Assembly (NCBI RefSeq): GCF_900129765.1
Contig: NZ_FQWU01000001.1
Span: 62,001 to 126,000, forward strand
Length of the DNA stretch: 64,000 bases
Source: Massilia sp. CF038
GTDB taxonomy: Bacteria > Pseudomonadota > Gammaproteobacteria > Burkholderiales > Burkholderiaceae_D
Direction of reading: 5' to 3'
Part shown: one piece after another, positions 7,400 to 15,463 of the stretch
Numbering within the stretch: the stretch's first letter is position 1
Layout of the letters: every line of letters starts with the position of its first letter
Made by a program: the position numbers and the translations under genes
Notes under the pieces: model-generated
What the model was told of the DNA's origin: nothing
Databases searched by the model: none
What the model saw: the letters and a program-made list of their open reading frames with translations, nothing else

Positions 7400-8770
7400 T
7401 TAGCGCATCCCGCCCGGGAGCATGCCCTTCATCCCGCGCATCATCTTCATCATGCCGCCGCCCTTGAGCTTTTTCATCATGGTTTGCATCTGGTCGTACT
7501 GCGCCAGCATGCGGTTCACTTCCTGTACCTGGACCCCGGCACCGGCTGCAATGCGGCGTTTGCGGGTCGCTTTGATCAGCTCCGGCTTGGCCCGTTCCTG
7601 CGGCGTCATCGAATCAATGATGCCGACCATGCGCCGCACCTGCTTGTCGGCCTGGTCCATGTTGGCGCCACCGGCAGCTTGCTGGAACTGGGCTGGCAGC
7701 TTGTCGATCAGGCTGGCCATGCCGCCCATTTTCTTCATCTGACCCAGCTGCGACTTGAAGTCGTTCATGTCGAAGCGGCCGCCGACCTTGATCTTGTTGG
7801 CCAGGTCGGCCGCGGCTTTGCTGTCGACCCCTTTGCGCGCTTCTTCGACCAGGGCCAGAATGTCGCCCATGCCCAGGATGCGGTTGGCCATGCGCTGCGC
7901 GTCGAACGCTTCCAGGCCGTCGAGTTTTTCAGATACGCCGGCAAACTTGATCGGCTTGCCGGTGATGTGGCGCACCGACAGCGCGGCACCGCCGCGTGAA
8001 TCGCCATCGAGCTTGGTCAGCACGATGCCGGTCAGGGGCAGGGCATCGCTGAAGGCCTTGGCAGTGTTGATCGCATCCTGACCCAGCATGGCGTCAACCA
8101 CGAACAGGGTTTCGATGGGATTGACCGCTTTATGCACGGCCGAGATTTCCTGCATCATCGCTTCGTCGATACCCAGACGGCCGGCGGTGTCGATGATCAG
8201 CACATCGTGGTAATGCTTCTTGGCCCAGTCCAGCGCGGCCAGGGCGATGTCGACTGGCTTGTCGGTGGACGTGGACGGGAAGAAGTCGGCGCCCACTTGT
8301 TTGGTGACCGATTCAAGCTGGGCGATCGCGGCGGGACGGTAGACGTCGGCCGACACGGTCAGCACTTTTTTCTTTTTCTCTTCTTTCAGGTACTTGGCCA
8401 GCTTGCCGACGGTGGTGGTTTTACCCACACCTTGCAGACCGGCCATCAGGATGATGGCAGGCGGCTGCTGGGCAAAGCTGAGCTGCGACGCGTCCGGACC
8501 CAGATCGGCGCCCATCAGGGTGGCCAGCTCGCGCTGCACCACGCCGACCAGGGCCTGCCCCGGGCTGAGCGAGGCGATGACTTCTTCGCCCAGGGCTTTT
8601 TCCTTGACGCGGCTGATGAATTCGCGCACGGCCGGCAAGGCCACGTCGGCCTCGAGCAGGGCCAGACGCACTTCGCGCAGCATGTCGGCGGTATTGGTTT
8701 CGGTCAGACGCGCCTCACCGCGCATGGTCTTGACGACCTTGGCAAGGCGTTGGGTTAAGTTATCGAGCAT
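7400..8770 (-). CDS. ffh: Signal recognition particle protein Ffh (SRP54)
   Basis: This 456-residue GTPase binds 4.5S RNA and signal sequences of nascent membrane proteins and delivers the ribosomes to FtsY. The N domain (MLDNLTQRLAKVVKTMRG) is followed by the G domain with P-loop GLQGVGKTT, DTAGR and TKLDGD motifs. The C-terminal M domain is methionine-rich (MMKKLKGGGMMKMMRGMKG). The frame is open upstream to 9058, but the ATG at 8770 starts the conserved N domain. The usual divergent neighbour, a ccsA/ypjD-like gene, is found 5.6 kb away, beyond an accessory segment. Confidence 0.97.
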   Translation of the reverse strand: MLDNLTQRLAKVVKTMRGEARLTETNTADMLREVRLALLEADVALPAVREFISRVKEKALGEEVIASLSPGQALVGVVQRELATLMGADLGPDASQLSFAQQPPAIILMAGLQGVGKTTTVGKLAKYLKEEKKKKVLTVSADVYRPAAIAQLESVTKQVGADFFPSTSTDKPVDIALAALDWAKKHYHDVLIIDTAGRLGIDEAMMQEISAVHKAVNPIETLFVVDAMLGQDAINTAKAFSDALPLTGIVLTKLDGDSRGGAALSVRHITGKPIKFAGVSEKLDGLEAFDAQRMANRILGMGDILALVEEARKGVDSKAAADLANKIKVGGRFDMNDFKSQLGQMKKMGGMASLIDKLPAQFQQAAGGANMDQADKQVRRMVGIIDSMTPQERAKPELIKATRKRRIAAGAGVQVQEVNRMLAQYDQMQTMMKKLKGGGMMKMMRGMKGMLPGGMR

Positions 8771-8944
8771 GACGGACCTGACATATATATAGAGGCAAGC
8801 CGGCGCGGGGCCGGCGGTGCGCCATTTTACCCTATGTCCGCAGGCAGGAATGCCGGGCTCGGGCGCGAGGCAGGGCGCTGATCTGCCGTTGTTGGCAACT
8901 TGCCTGCGCGCCGGCGCTCTAAGCACTTTTGCGGGGAGAGTGCG

Positions 8945-9331
8945 ATGAATCAGGATAGCAACATGACGGACGGCAAGTCCGTCCCGGCGGCCGCGCCCGG
9001 GACCGGCGCCCAGGTGGTCGGTGACGGCGGCGGCACCGATGCCGCGGCAGCGGCGCATCAGTCCGGCAGCAAGGGTGGTCCCGGCGGGCCATCGCTGCGC
9101 GAGCAGGCCGATGGCGCTGGTGCACCGGGCGCGGCCGGGGGCAGCCTGGCAGGCGGCGGCAGTCCGGCCGCAGGCGCCGCTGCGGCGGGCGGTACCGGGC
9201 TGGGCGATGCCGCAGATGCCAGCGCGACTGGCGGCGCGTCTGCCCCCGGCGCCGCGGGCACCGATCCAGGCCCGGGCGCCAGTGGCACAGCCGATGCCAA
9301 AGGCGTTCCCGCTGCTGCCACCCCCGATTAA
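8945..9331 (+). CDS. Gly/Ala-rich low-complexity protein, hypothetical
   Basis: The ORF encodes 128 residues dominated by glycine, alanine, proline and serine, with a little more complexity near the N-terminus (MNQDSNMTDGKSVPAAAPG). It has no signal peptide, membrane segment or known domain. A purine-rich GGGGAGAG lies seven bases before the ATG at 8945, which favours translation. However, random ORFs of this composition are common in GC-rich DNA, and the opposite strand is open too. It lies at the ffh-distal start of the accessory segment. Confidence 0.4.
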   Translation: MNQDSNMTDGKSVPAAAPGTGAQVVGDGGGTDAAAAAHQSGSKGGPGGPSLREQADGAGAPGAAGGSLAGGGSPAAGAAAAGGTGLGDAADASATGGASAPGAAGTDPGPGASGTADAKGVPAAATPD

Positions 9332-9362
9332 AACGGGCTGAACCTTGCCGACAGCTAGCCTC

Positions 9363-9368
9363 TATAAT
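9363..9368 (+). promoter_or_regulatory. Consensus -10 box upstream of the phospholipase gene
   Basis: A perfect TATAAT lies 38 bases before the phospholipase ATG. The nearest -35-like TTGCCG is only 12 bases upstream, so the -35 is weak or absent. Confidence 0.4.
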
Positions 9369-9405
9369 GAGCTCGACAACGTGTTGAGCGGGAAGCGGGC
9401 TGGTT

Positions 9406-11445
9406 ATGGCAAGTGTGCGGGAAGCGGGCGAACAGGACGGCGCGGCCAGCGATGGCGCCACGGGCACCATCATGGATGTGGCGCACATTGTCATCCTGAT
9501 GCAGGAAAATCGCTCGTTCGACCACTATTTCGGCACCCTGAAGGGGGTGCGCGGCTTTGGCGACCGCTTCCCGATCCCGCATCCGCAGTCCGACAGCGTC
9601 TGGTTTCAGCGTGACGGCGAAACGGTTGTCACCCCGTTTCACCTCGATACGCAGCAAGCGTTCGAGCGCCTGCGCGTGGCGAGCACCCCGCACACCTGGC
9701 CCGACGCCCAGCTGGCCTGGAATCACGGCATTCTCGACCAGTGGCCCACCTACAAGCGGGCGCACTCGATGGGCTACTTTACCGAAGCCGATATCCCGTT
9801 TCAGTTCGCGCTGGCTAACATGTTTACGGTCTGCGACGCCTACCATGCAGCGTTTTTGGGCGGCACCAATCCCAACCGCGTTTTCACCTGGAGCGGCGGC
9901 AACGATCCGCATGCGGCCGCGCACGGCCCGGTGATTGGCAACAGCTACGACAATCTCGCCTTCGATCCCCAGGGCGGGTACGCCTGGACTACCTACCCTG
10001 AGCGGCTGCAAGAGGCCGGCATCAGCTGGCAGGTGTACCAGGACATGGCCGACAATTACGCCGATAATCCGCTGGCCGGTTTTCGCCAGTTCCGCGCCGC
10101 CATGGCCGATCCGGCGTCGCCCTTGCGCTTGCGTGGCATGAGCACGCGCACGCTGGCCCAGTTGCAGCACGATGTCGAGCAGAACGCGCTGCCTCAGGTG
10201 TCCTACATCATTGCAACTGCGGAAGGCTCGGAGCATCCGGTGCCATCCAGTCCGGCGCAGGGCGCGCACTACACGGCCCAGGTGCTGGCGGCCCTGAACG
10301 CGAATCCGGACGTATGGCGCAAGACGGTGCTGTTTCTCGTCTACGACGAGAACGATGGTTTTTTCGATCATGTGCCGCCACCGGCGCCGCCGTCGGTGCT
10401 GGGCTGGCAGGGCGAGCCGCCGCAGCCTGTGTTTGCTGGCGCCTCCAGCGTTGACACCGCGGCCGACTATCATCGCCATGCCACGCTGGAAGCGACCGAG
10501 TCGCCAGCGTTGATGCAACGGCCCTACGGCCTGGGCCCGCGCGTGCCGATGGTGGTGGTGTCGCCCTGGAGCCGGGGTGGCTGGGTCAGTTCCGAAGTGT
10601 TCGACCATACCTCGCTGATCCGTTTCATGGAGCGCCGCTTTGGCGTGATGGAGCCGAACATCACGCCGTGGCGGCGCGCGGTGTGCGGCGACCTGACCAG
10701 CGCGTTTGACTTCAGCCGCAGCGACGCGGCCCCCTTCCTGGACCAGTTGCCCGCCACGGGCGCGCGCGCGGCGCAGGCGCGCACCCTGGGTGCGACGGCG
10801 CCCATGCCGCCGGCGCTCGCGCTGCCGCGCCAGGCTGCCGGGGTGCGCCGCTCGCGCGCCTTGCCTTACCAGCTGCACGTGAGCGATCACGTGGATGTGG
10901 GCGCCATGACGCTGACGCTGCAACTGGCCAGCAGCGGCAGCGGTGCGGCCGTGTTCCACATCTACGACCGGCTGGCGCCAGAAGCGCTGCCGCGCCGCTA
11001 TACGGTCGGGCCCGGCACACAGTTGAGCGGCAGCTGGGCCCTGGCCGGGCAGGGCGGCGCCTATGATTTGTGGGTGCTGGGCCCGGGCGGCTTTCACCGT
11101 CAGTTTGCCGGCCGTGCTGGCGCCAGCTTGCCAGCGAGCATAGACGAGCCGGAAGTGCGGGTGCTGTATGACGGCGCCGAAGGCAGTCTGGACGCCGAGC
11201 TGTTCAATCCCGGCCTGATGCCGCTGACCTTTGTGATCACGACCAACGCTTACGGCGACAGCGCGCCGGTGGAGTTGGTCGTGGCGCCGTACGCCACCAA
11301 TGTCCACATGTGGAATTTGCACCAGTCGGGCCACTGGTATGACGTCAGCGTGCGGGTGCGCGAGCTGCCGGCGTTTGTGCGCCGTTTTGCGGGGCGGGTG
11401 GAAACGGGGCGCGACGGGATCAGCGACCCGGCCATCGGACGCTGA
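9406..11445 (+). CDS. Phosphocholine-specific phospholipase C-like enzyme
   Basis: The 679-residue protein belongs to the phosphoesterase family of non-haemolytic phospholipase C (PlcN) and acid phosphatase AcpA. The family start ENRSFDHYFGTLKGVRGFGDR is at about residues 35-55. FLVYDENDGFFDHVPPP and RVPMVVVSPWSRGGWVSSEVFDHTS contain metal and catalytic residues. Two C-terminal beta modules of the DUF756 type follow (about 485-570 and 580-665). The substrate would be phosphatidylcholine or a related phosphodiester. Unlike typical members, it has no Tat (RRxFL) or Sec signal: the frame closes at a TGA at 9385-9387, only 18 bases before the ATG. Confidence 0.88.
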   Translation: MASVREAGEQDGAASDGATGTIMDVAHIVILMQENRSFDHYFGTLKGVRGFGDRFPIPHPQSDSVWFQRDGETVVTPFHLDTQQAFERLRVASTPHTWPDAQLAWNHGILDQWPTYKRAHSMGYFTEADIPFQFALANMFTVCDAYHAAFLGGTNPNRVFTWSGGNDPHAAAHGPVIGNSYDNLAFDPQGGYAWTTYPERLQEAGISWQVYQDMADNYADNPLAGFRQFRAAMADPASPLRLRGMSTRTLAQLQHDVEQNALPQVSYIIATAEGSEHPVPSSPAQGAHYTAQVLAALNANPDVWRKTVLFLVYDENDGFFDHVPPPAPPSVLGWQGEPPQPVFAGASSVDTAADYHRHATLEATESPALMQRPYGLGPRVPMVVVSPWSRGGWVSSEVFDHTSLIRFMERRFGVMEPNITPWRRAVCGDLTSAFDFSRSDAAPFLDQLPATGARAAQARTLGATAPMPPALALPRQAAGVRRSRALPYQLHVSDHVDVGAMTLTLQLASSGSGAAVFHIYDRLAPEALPRRYTVGPGTQLSGSWALAGQGGAYDLWVLGPGGFHRQFAGRAGASLPASIDEPEVRVLYDGAEGSLDAELFNPGLMPLTFVITTNAYGDSAPVELVVAPYATNVHMWNLHQSGHWYDVSVRVRELPAFVRRFAGRVETGRDGISDPAIGR

Positions 11446-11466
11446 CGCAAAGCTTGCGGCGGTCGT

Positions 11467-11495
11467 TTGACAGCGCCCATTTCGGATAGTATCTT
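11467..11495 (+). promoter_or_regulatory. Sigma-70 promoter of the ABC transporter operon
   Basis: TTGACA (11467-11472), exactly 17 bases, then TATCTT (11490-11495). The leader to the start codon is about 95 nt and includes the inverted repeat ATGCATAATTGCAT near 11544-11557, a possible operator. Confidence 0.7.
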
Positions 11496-11597
11496 TCCCT
11501 TCGGCAATATCGCTGCGATTGCGTCATCGCGGCAGGGATTTTGAATGCATAATTGCATCGGCAGGTTTATCGACTCGAACTTTTCTCGGAGAAGCGC

Positions 11598-12572
11598 ATG
11601 ACGTCACGCACCACCCTCACCGCAATCGCCCTTGCCACCTTGTGTTTCGCCGGAGGCGCGCAAGCCCAGGAAGTGGTCCGGCTGGGCAATTTGAAGTTTG
11701 CCCACTACGGCGCCGTCTCGTACATCAAGGAAATCGCCCCCAAGTGCGGCATCAAGGTGGAAGAAAAAGTCTTCGCCAAGGGCCTCGATGTGATGCAGGC
11801 CATCATCGCCGGTGAACTCGATGTGGGCACCACCGCATCCGAAGCGGCCATTTCGGGCCGCGCCAGCGGGGCGCCGATTGTGGTGGTGGCCGGATTCGCC
11901 AAAGGCGGCGCCCGCCTGGTGGCCCGGTCCGACCAGGCCATCAAGACCGTCAAGGATCTGAAGGGCAAAAAAGTGGGCGTGACCCGCGGCGGCATTCAGG
12001 AAGTGCTGCTGATGGCCGAACTGCTCAAGGCCGGCTTGACGGCCGATGCCGCGCCTGGCAAGGATGTGCAGATTTTCTACCTGGCGTTTTCTGACCTGAA
12101 CCAGGCGCTGCTGGGCAAGAACATCGATGCCATGATGCAGTCCGAGCCGCAATCGTCGCAAGCGATCAACAAGGGCTTCGGGGTCGAGGTGATCAAACCC
12201 TACGACACCCCGATTGGCGAACCCGTGCGCACCATGGTGATGACAGAAAAGTTCTACAAAGAGAAGCGGCCCCTGGCCGAGAAGTTCATGCGCTGCTTTG
12301 TGGAAGCAACCAAGACCTTCATCGACAACAAGGCCGTGGCCGAAAAATATGTGCGCGAAACCGTGTTCAAGGGCCAGATCACCAAAGATGACTTCGATGA
12401 CGCGATCAGCAATTCGCCTTATTCCTACGATGTCACGCCCGAGCACATTCAGATCACCACTGACCTGATGGTCAAGACCGGGGTGGGGCGCATGGCCAAG
12501 CCGCCGCTGGCCACCGACTGGGTCAAGACGGATATGCTGGAGGCTGCCAAGAAAAGCCTCGGCGTCAAGTAA
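11598..12572 (+). CDS. ABC transporter periplasmic substrate-binding protein (SsuA/TauA/NMT1 type)
   Basis: The 324-residue product has a cleavable signal peptide (residues 1-23, ending AQAQE) and the fold signature of the NMT1/SsuA group: LDVMQAIIAGELDVGTT, PIVVVAGFAKGGARLVAR, VKDLKGKKVGVTRGG. It would capture a small molecule in the periplasm for the permease and ATPase encoded next. Family members bind sulfonates, nitrate, taurine, thiamine precursors or other organics; the sequence alone does not identify the ligand. The frame extends upstream to 11553, but the ATG at 11598 follows a CGGAGAAG ribosome binding site and starts the signal peptide. Confidence 0.88.
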   Translation: MTSRTTLTAIALATLCFAGGAQAQEVVRLGNLKFAHYGAVSYIKEIAPKCGIKVEEKVFAKGLDVMQAIIAGELDVGTTASEAAISGRASGAPIVVVAGFAKGGARLVARSDQAIKTVKDLKGKKVGVTRGGIQEVLLMAELLKAGLTADAAPGKDVQIFYLAFSDLNQALLGKNIDAMMQSEPQSSQAINKGFGVEVIKPYDTPIGEPVRTMVMTEKFYKEKRPLAEKFMRCFVEATKTFIDNKAVAEKYVRETVFKGQITKDDFDDAISNSPYSYDVTPEHIQITTDLMVKTGVGRMAKPPLATDWVKTDMLEAAKKSLGVK

Positions 12573-12587
12573 GCCCGCGGAGCGCGC

Positions 12588-13403
12588 ATGAATAGTCAAC
12601 AGTTGCGCCAGGGCGCCATCGGCCTGGTGGTGCCCGCCGTCGCCATCGTGATCTGGCAAGCGGCCTGCGTCTGGGGCAAGATCGACCCGCAAATGCTGCC
12701 TTCGCCGCTGGCGGTGGCGCAAAAGTGGGTCGCCTATCTGCTGCCGCTGCAGCCGCACACGGAAGGCAGCTGGCTGGCCTGGGCCGTGTCGGGCGAAATG
12801 ATTCTGGACTCGCTCACCAGCATGTACCGGGTGGTGCTGGGCTTTCTGATTGGCGCCGGCCTGGCGCTGCCGCTTGGCCTTGCCATGGGGGCGAGCGAAC
12901 GGGTGTACCGCTGGTTCAATCTGTCCATGCAGCTGCTGCGCCCGATTCCGCCGATTGCCTACATTCCGCTGGCCATGCTGTGGTTCGGTCTGGGCAACCC
13001 GCCAGCGCTGTTCCTCATTTCGCTGGGGGCGTTTTTCCCGGTCCTGATCAATACCATTGCTGGCGTGCGCCAGGTGGATGGCATTTATCTGCGCGCCGCG
13101 CGCAATCTGGGCGCGGGCGGCATGACGCTGTTCCGGCGCGTGATCTTGCCTGCTGCCGTGCCCTATATTCTGTCGGGTGTGCGGATCGGCATCGGCACCG
13201 CCTTCATCGTGGTCATCGTGGCGGAAATGCTGGCGGTGAACAATGGTCTGGGCTTTCGCATGCTCGAAGCCAAAGAGTATTTTTGGACTGACAAGATCAT
13301 GGCGGGCATGATCACCATTGGCATGCTGGGCCTGGCCATCGATACCGGCGTCAGCCGGCTCAACAATTATCTGCTGCGCTGGCACCGCGGCCTGGAGCAC
13401 TAA
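12588..13403 (+). CDS. ABC transporter permease (SsuC/TauC type)
   Basis: This 271-residue inner-membrane protein has about six membrane helices and the binding-protein-dependent transport signature in the cytoplasmic loop (EAA-like region RAARNLGAGGMTLFRRVILP, about residues 168-187). It forms the channel for the substrate delivered by the protein encoded 15 bases upstream. The stop codon at 13401-13403 abuts the ATPase ATG with no gap, so the operon is tightly coupled. No taurine dioxygenase or sulfonate monooxygenase gene lies beside it. Confidence 0.88.
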   Translation: MNSQQLRQGAIGLVVPAVAIVIWQAACVWGKIDPQMLPSPLAVAQKWVAYLLPLQPHTEGSWLAWAVSGEMILDSLTSMYRVVLGFLIGAGLALPLGLAMGASERVYRWFNLSMQLLRPIPPIAYIPLAMLWFGLGNPPALFLISLGAFFPVLINTIAGVRQVDGIYLRAARNLGAGGMTLFRRVILPAAVPYILSGVRIGIGTAFIVVIVAEMLAVNNGLGFRMLEAKEYFWTDKIMAGMITIGMLGLAIDTGVSRLNNYLLRWHRGLEH

Positions 13404-14201
13404 ATGAGCGCAGCGCATATCGTCATCAAGGGCGTGAACAAGGTGTTTCATACCGAGGGGCGCGAACTGGTCGCCTTGCGCGACATTGATCTGACCATTC
13501 CGCGCGGCCAGTTCACCTGCCTGCTGGGGCCGTCCGGCTGTGGCAAGTCGACCTTGCTCAATGCGGTGGCCGGTTTTGCCCTGCCCAGCAGCGGCACCGT
13601 CCATGCGGACGGCGCCCTGGTCAGCGGTCCCGGTCCGGAGCGCGGCATGGTGTTTCAGGAATATGCCTTGTTCCCCTGGATGACGGTCGAACAGAACGTG
13701 GCCTTTGGCCTGGAAATCAAGGGCTTGTCCAAGGACGCCATCGGCGCGCGCGTGAGTGCGCTGCTGGCCATGCTGTCGCTGTCGGAGTTTCGCCAGCGTT
13801 TTCCCAAGGACCTGTCTGGCGGCATGCGCCAACGGGTGGCCATTGCGCGCGTGCTGGCGCTGGACTCGCCCATTTTGCTGATGGACGAGCCGTTTGGCGC
13901 GCTCGATGCGCTGACCCGGCGCAACTTGCAAGATGAATTGCTGCGCATCTGGGCCGAAGTCAAAAAGACCATCCTGTTTGTCACCCACAGCATCGAGGAA
14001 GCCATTTACCTGGCCGACCGCATCGTTGTGATGACTTACCGTCCCGGCACCATCAAACGTGACTTGCTGGTCGAACTGCCGCGCGAGCGCGATCCGGCGT
14101 CGCCCGAATTTAATGCTCTCAAGCGCGAACTGGGGCAGCTGGTCATGGAGGAGCAGGCGCGCCACCACCAGGCCGAGACGCGGGCCGCAGCCGTCGATTG
14201 A
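13404..14201 (+). CDS. ABC transporter ATP-binding protein (SsuB/TauB type)
   Basis: The 265-residue ATPase powers the transporter. Walker A is GPSGCGKST, the Q-loop follows in GMVFQEYALFPWMTV, the signature is LSGGMRQRVAIARVLA and Walker B is ILLMDEPFGALD, with the switch histidine in FVTHSIEEA. It is the third gene of a complete binding protein-permease-ATPase operon. Palindromic repeat copy C follows within 30 bases and may end the transcript. Confidence 0.9.
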   Translation: MSAAHIVIKGVNKVFHTEGRELVALRDIDLTIPRGQFTCLLGPSGCGKSTLLNAVAGFALPSSGTVHADGALVSGPGPERGMVFQEYALFPWMTVEQNVAFGLEIKGLSKDAIGARVSALLAMLSLSEFRQRFPKDLSGGMRQRVAIARVLALDSPILLMDEPFGALDALTRRNLQDELLRIWAEVKKTILFVTHSIEEAIYLADRIVVMTYRPGTIKRDLLVELPRERDPASPEFNALKRELGQLVMEEQARHHQAETRAAAVD

Positions 14202-14229
14202 AGCAAAGCGCGGCTGTCTTAGCTCACTT

Positions 14230-14363
14230 CATCGTCCTCGCGAAGGCGGGGACCCATACCATGCGAGCGTGCCATGGGTCCCCGCCTTCGCGAGGACGAT
14301 GTGGTTGATCCGATTGCGCAGCGCTGACCTGAGCGCCACCGTCCCCCCTTCGCGAGGACGATG
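14230..14363. repeat. Palindromic repeat element, copy C plus an extra arm
   Basis: A complete element with a short centre occupies 14230-14302. A third, isolated right arm (CCTTCGCGAGGACGATG) lies at about 14345-14363. The group sits between the ABC operon and the ccsA-like gene, at the end of the accessory segment. Confidence 0.85.
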
Positions 14364-14396
14364 CAACGGGGCGCGCCAATAGTGTAAACTCCCAGC

Positions 14397-15200
14397 ATGC
14401 AGACCAACCTCTATCTCGCCGCGGCGTTCCTGTACGCCGTCTGTGCTGTCTTGCCGACCCGTCAGGGCGGCCTCATTTCCGGGATCACGGCCGGGGCCTG
14501 GCTGTTGCATGCTGCCGCGCTCTGGACCGATGTGTTTGCGCTGGGTGCGGTGCGCTTCGGCTTTGCCCAGATGCTGTCGGCCGCGCTGTGGCTGTCGGTG
14601 GCTGCTTACTGGATTGAAAACCGCAATTTCGCACTGGACGGGCTGCGCCGTCTGGTGATGCCGTGCGCGGCGGCCGTGGCCATCCTGCCGCTGGTGTTTC
14701 GCGGCAACGTCACCAGCATGCACAGCATGGCGCCTGCGCTGGGCTGGCATGTGGCCATTTCGATTCTTGCCTATAGCACTCTGACGATTGCCGCCTTCCA
14801 TGCCGTGCTGATGGCGCTGCAGGAATCAAGTCTGCACGCGCGTCCCGCGCGCGCGCCGTGGCTGGCGGGCGCGCTGGAGCAGCTGCCCGCGCTGCTGACC
14901 ATGGAAAAACTGCTGTTCCGCCTGATCTGGATCGGCTTCATTCTGCTCACCCTCACGGTGCTGTCCGGCATCGTCTTTACAGAACAATTATTTGGCATGG
15001 TGCTCAAGTGGGACCACAAGACCATTTTCACCCTGCTGTCGTGGCTGCTGTTTGCCGCCCTGCTGGCGGGCCGGCGCTGGCGCGGCTGGCGCGGCAAGAC
15101 GGCGCTGCGCTTTACGCTGGCCGGCTTTGCCACCCTGGTGCTGGCGTATGTGGGTAGCCGTTTCGTGCTGGAAGTGGTGCTGCACCGGGGGCTCGCATGA
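14397..15200 (+). CDS. CcsA/HemX-like cytochrome c assembly membrane protein (YpjD family)
   Basis: This 267-residue inner-membrane protein has about eight helices. The family core is seen in SMHSMAPALGWHVAISILAYS and in LKWDHKTIFTLLSWLLFA, with the histidine and WD pattern of CcsA-type haem-handling proteins. The E. coli relative YpjD lies next to ffh; its exact role is not settled. Here it is the first gene of a run with a PP0621-like gene, pilS and pilR. TAAACT at about 14384 may be part of its promoter. Confidence 0.82.
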   Translation: MQTNLYLAAAFLYAVCAVLPTRQGGLISGITAGAWLLHAAALWTDVFALGAVRFGFAQMLSAALWLSVAAYWIENRNFALDGLRRLVMPCAAAVAILPLVFRGNVTSMHSMAPALGWHVAISILAYSTLTIAAFHAVLMALQESSLHARPARAPWLAGALEQLPALLTMEKLLFRLIWIGFILLTLTVLSGIVFTEQLFGMVLKWDHKTIFTLLSWLLFAALLAGRRWRGWRGKTALRFTLAGFATLVLAYVGSRFVLEVVLHRGLA

Positions 15201-15460
15201 TGATGCGCTTGTTGTTCTGGATTGCCCTGGGCATCCTGGTGGTGTTTGCCATTCGCAGCAAACTGCGCGGCAGTCTGCCCCGTCAGAGTGGTCCGGGCGC
15301 GCCGCGCGACGTCCAGGGCGAGGGCGAGGGCGAGGGCGGCCAGGGCGAGCGCATGGTGAGCTGCGCCCATTGTCACCTGTACTTCCCCGCTTCGGAAGCA
15401 GTGCGCGCTGACGGCCTGGATTATTGCAGTCCCGCCCACGTGCGCCTGCCTGCGCGCTAG
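15197..15460 (+). CDS. PP0621-like small membrane-anchored protein
   Basis: The 87-residue product has an N-terminal helix (LLFWIALGILVVFAI), a linker with repeated glycine-glutamate (GEGEGEGG), and a C-terminal four-cysteine/histidine pattern (CAHCHLYFP ... YCSPAH) that could bind zinc. It matches the small PP0621 family found next to pilS in many gamma- and betaproteobacteria. The ATG overlaps the preceding stop codon by four bases. Three consecutive ATG-like codons make the exact start uncertain by one or two residues. Confidence 0.78.
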   Translation: MMMRLLFWIALGILVVFAIRSKLRGSLPRQSGPGAPRDVQGEGEGEGGQGERMVSCAHCHLYFPASEAVRADGLDYCSPAHVRLPAR

Positions 15461-15463
15461 CCC

